Of a stretch of 64,000 nt of DNA, positions 62,538-64,000 are shown piece by piece; position 1 is the stretch's first letter; each line of letters begins with the position of its first letter. This stretch comes from Terrimonas sp. (GTDB taxonomy: Bacteria; Bacteroidota; Bacteroidia; Chitinophagales; Chitinophagaceae). The stretch is from NCBI RefSeq assembly GCF_003075435.1, contig NZ_QCZJ01000019.1, positions 1 to 64,000 of the forward strand. Reading direction: 5' to 3'. The notes beneath the pieces were generated by a model, which was given only the letters and a program-made list of their open reading frames with translations, had not been told where the DNA came from and searched no databases. The position numbers and the translations under genes were made by a program.

Positions 62538-62816
62538 CAATATTCTGTTTTGGACGTGATTGTAAAATATGTTACCCCCAAAAACAATAACATTGGGTAT
62601 AAGTGATGAAGTTTCCAGTCAGTATTAATTTCTGCTGTCAATATTATTTTCCTGTCAGGGAAGATGCTGACTTCCACTGAAATTTAGAATACTATCATTT
62701 TTTGCCAGCTGTATTGACAAATGCTAAATCATGTCCGTTCTTAAAAAAATATTGACTGTATTTAAACTTTGCGTAACCGCGCATGTCTGTAGTAGCATAA
62801 CATTAAATGCCCCTTT

Positions 62817-63143
62817 ATGAAAAAGTTTTTTATTACTTCCGGATTTATCATCGCATTAATAGCGTTTGCATCAGCAGGATTTTCGCAAACAAAAACACCC
62901 CGCGCACATAAACGCCAGGTTAACCAGCAGGAACGTATAGCTAAAGGCGCGAAGGATGGTAAACTTACCAAACGTGAAACAGTAAAAATGGAAGCACGCC
63001 AGGCAAAAATTCAAAAAGACAAAAAGAAAGCAAAGGCTGATGGTATAGTTACAAGGAAAGAAAGAGCAAAATTACATAGGGAACAAAATCGCTCAAGCCG
63101 TGCTATCTATCGCCAAAAACACGATGCTCACACAAGGAAATAG
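62817..63143 (+). CDS. Small secreted basic protein with two DGxxTxxE repeats
   Basis: The 108-aa protein has a signal peptide (KKFFITSGFIIALIAFASAG) and two related motifs: AKDGKLTKRETVKMEARQAK near residue 45 and KADGIVTRKERAKLHREQNR near 76, ending RAIYRQKHDAH. The repeated D-G-x-[LV]-T-x-x-E recalls half EF-hands and a widespread family of small periplasmic proteins with QNR-S-x-x-IY-x-x-KHD endings. Function unknown. A rho-independent terminator follows at 63165-63190. Confidence 0.7.
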   Translation: MKKFFITSGFIIALIAFASAGFSQTKTPRAHKRQVNQQERIAKGAKDGKLTKRETVKMEARQAKIQKDKKKAKADGIVTRKERAKLHREQNRSSRAIYRQKHDAHTRK

Positions 63144-63164
63144 CAGGTTTTTAATTCGTACGCC

Positions 63165-63190
63165 AGGCTGCCAAAGGCAGCCTTTTTTTT
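63165..63190 (+). terminator. Rho-independent terminator
   Basis: A perfect 8-bp stem AGGCTGCC/GGCAGCCT (63165-63172 and 63176-63183), loop AAA, followed by T through 63190. It ends the 62817-63143 transcript; the T-run reads on the plus strand only. Confidence 0.88.
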
Positions 63191-63201
63191 ATATCGTAAA
63201 A

Positions 63202-64000
63202 TTATTTTAAAAAGGTTTGCAACTCATCCATCATCCCGGCCGAACCAACAAACAGGGGGCTACGCTGATGTATATGCGAGGGCTGGATTTCTAAAATACG
63301 TTGTTTGCCATTAGTGGCTTTCCCCCCGGCTACCTCTGTTAAAAACGACATGGGATTACATTCATAACAAAGTCTCAACTTTCCATTGGGCTTTCCCTCA
63401 ACAGAAGGATAAAAAAATAACCCTCCTTTTAATAAATTCCTATGCGCATCTGCTACCATACAACCGTAATACCGGCTTGAATATGGCCCGTTTTTATTTT
63501 CCGGTGACATGCAGAAATCAACATAACGCTTCAACGCTGGTGTAATATGATGATAATAGCGGTGATCAAATGAATAAAACTGCCCGTGGTTTGGTATTTT
63601 AATATCCGGATGACTCAAATAAAACTCACCGATTGAGGTATCTAATGTAAAACCATTAACGCCACGTTTGGTGGCATACACTAAAATGGTGGAAGAACCG
63701 TAAATAACATATCCTGCTGCTACCTGGTTTACTCCCGACTGCAAAAAATCTTCAATCGTGGCAGGTTTGCCTAATTCAGACACTCGTTTATATACGCTGA
63801 ATATGCTTCCTATTGAGATATTAATATCAATATTGCCCGACCCGTCAATAGGGTCTATCAACAACACATATTTCGACTGATTACTTTTTGCATCATCAAA
63901 TATCACTACATCATCATTTTCTTCAGACACAATCCCCGCGCAGTTAATGCCTGAGCGCAATACATCAATAAAAACATTATTGGCATATATATCCAGCTTT
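63202..64000 (-). CDS. fbp: Class 1 fructose-1,6-bisphosphatase, N-terminus cut by window edge
   Basis: The visible 266 codons are the C-terminal four-fifths of a class 1 FBPase. The metal-binding motif LLIDPIDGSGNIDINISIGS (near visible residue 45) is the DPLDGSSN signature in a variant form, and the substrate region shows SSRYYGCMVADAHRNLLKGG and LRLCYECNPMSFLTEVAGGK. FBPase removes the 1-phosphate of fructose-1,6-bisphosphate in gluconeogenesis. The frame stays open to base 64000 (LDIYANNVFIDVLRSGINCA), so the start lies outside. Confidence 0.95.
   Translation of the reverse strand, partial: KLDIYANNVFIDVLRSGINCAGIVSEENDDVVIFDDAKSNQSKYVLLIDPIDGSGNIDINISIGSIFSVYKRVSELGKPATIEDFLQSGVNQVAAGYVIYGSSTILVYATKRGVNGFTLDTSIGEFYLSHPDIKIPNHGQFYSFDHRYYHHITPALKRYVDFCMSPENKNGPYSSRYYGCMVADAHRNLLKGGLFFYPSVEGKPNGKLRLCYECNPMSFLTEVAGGKATNGKQRILEIQPSHIHQRSPLFVGSAGMMDELQTFLK

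Noticed and set aside
1-64000. CRISPR arrays, insertion sequences, rRNA genes
   Set aside because: No regularly spaced repeats, transposase motifs or rRNA sequence were recognised anywhere in the window.

Overview
The window looks like a chromosome segment of a Bacteroidetes bacterium, most likely of the Chitinophagaceae. The evidence is a SusC/SusD pair, many lipoproteins, -7 boxes of the TAnnTTTG type, GH78 and GH130 enzymes, and a low-to-moderate GC content. No plasmid, phage or CRISPR region is visible. The one RNA gene found is a tRNA-Asn.

Layout. (1) 1-23.6 kb is a two-armed polysaccharide-utilisation and rhamnose-catabolism locus. A GntR-type regulator (13.2-14.2 kb, plus strand) lies between two minus-strand transcription units. 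The distal arm reads susC, susD, SGNH esterase, alpha/beta esterase, GH99-like enzyme. The proximal arm reads tandem class II aldolase, TIM-barrel isomerase, GH78, GH99-like enzyme, GH78, RhaT, FGGY kinase, and bifunctional aldolase/dehydrogenase (cut by the left edge). Together they would bind a rhamnose-containing glycan, de-esterify it, release L-rhamnose, import it and convert it to lactaldehyde and DHAP. (2) 23.7-29.1 kb is gene-poor and decayed. It holds a threonine aldolase remnant, a histone-H1-like protein, a promoter/hairpin element that recurs 12 kb away, a KAS III-like gene plus a 100-aa partner, and truncated ABC-permease and outer-membrane-barrel genes. (3) 29.1-45.7 kb is a mosaic of small stress- and envelope-type genes: a GT4 enzyme facing a GH130 enzyme, a CsbD-like protein, a ChaA-type antiporter, a cupin, an orphan histidine kinase, an HMA-AraC regulator and a DJ-1/PfpI homologue without its cysteine. 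It ends with a fatty-acid desaturase and a second copy of the KAS III + 100-aa cassette. (4) 46-54.4 kb is mostly housekeeping: tRNA-Asn, sodB, mscS, fabG, a PhyH dioxygenase paired with a GH3-like adenylase, lptB, metF and a Clp-fold serine proteinase. (5) 54.4-61.9 kb is a planctomycete-style block: a cytochrome/LRR membrane protein, a DUF1501 protein, a DUF1549/DUF1553 cytochrome lipoprotein and a Tat-exported hydrolase. (6) 62-64 kb has two small secreted Lys-rich proteins and class 1 fructose-1,6-bisphosphatase, cut by the right edge.

Most interesting candidates: the duplicated KAS III + 100-aa module (second copy beside a desaturase), the duplicated promoter/hairpin element with an apparent compensatory base change, the paired GH99-like enzymes with C-terminal beta-sandwich domains, the tandem aldolase whose second half has lost its catalytic residues, and the planctomycete-type operon. 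All functions are assigned by reading motifs; no database search was possible.
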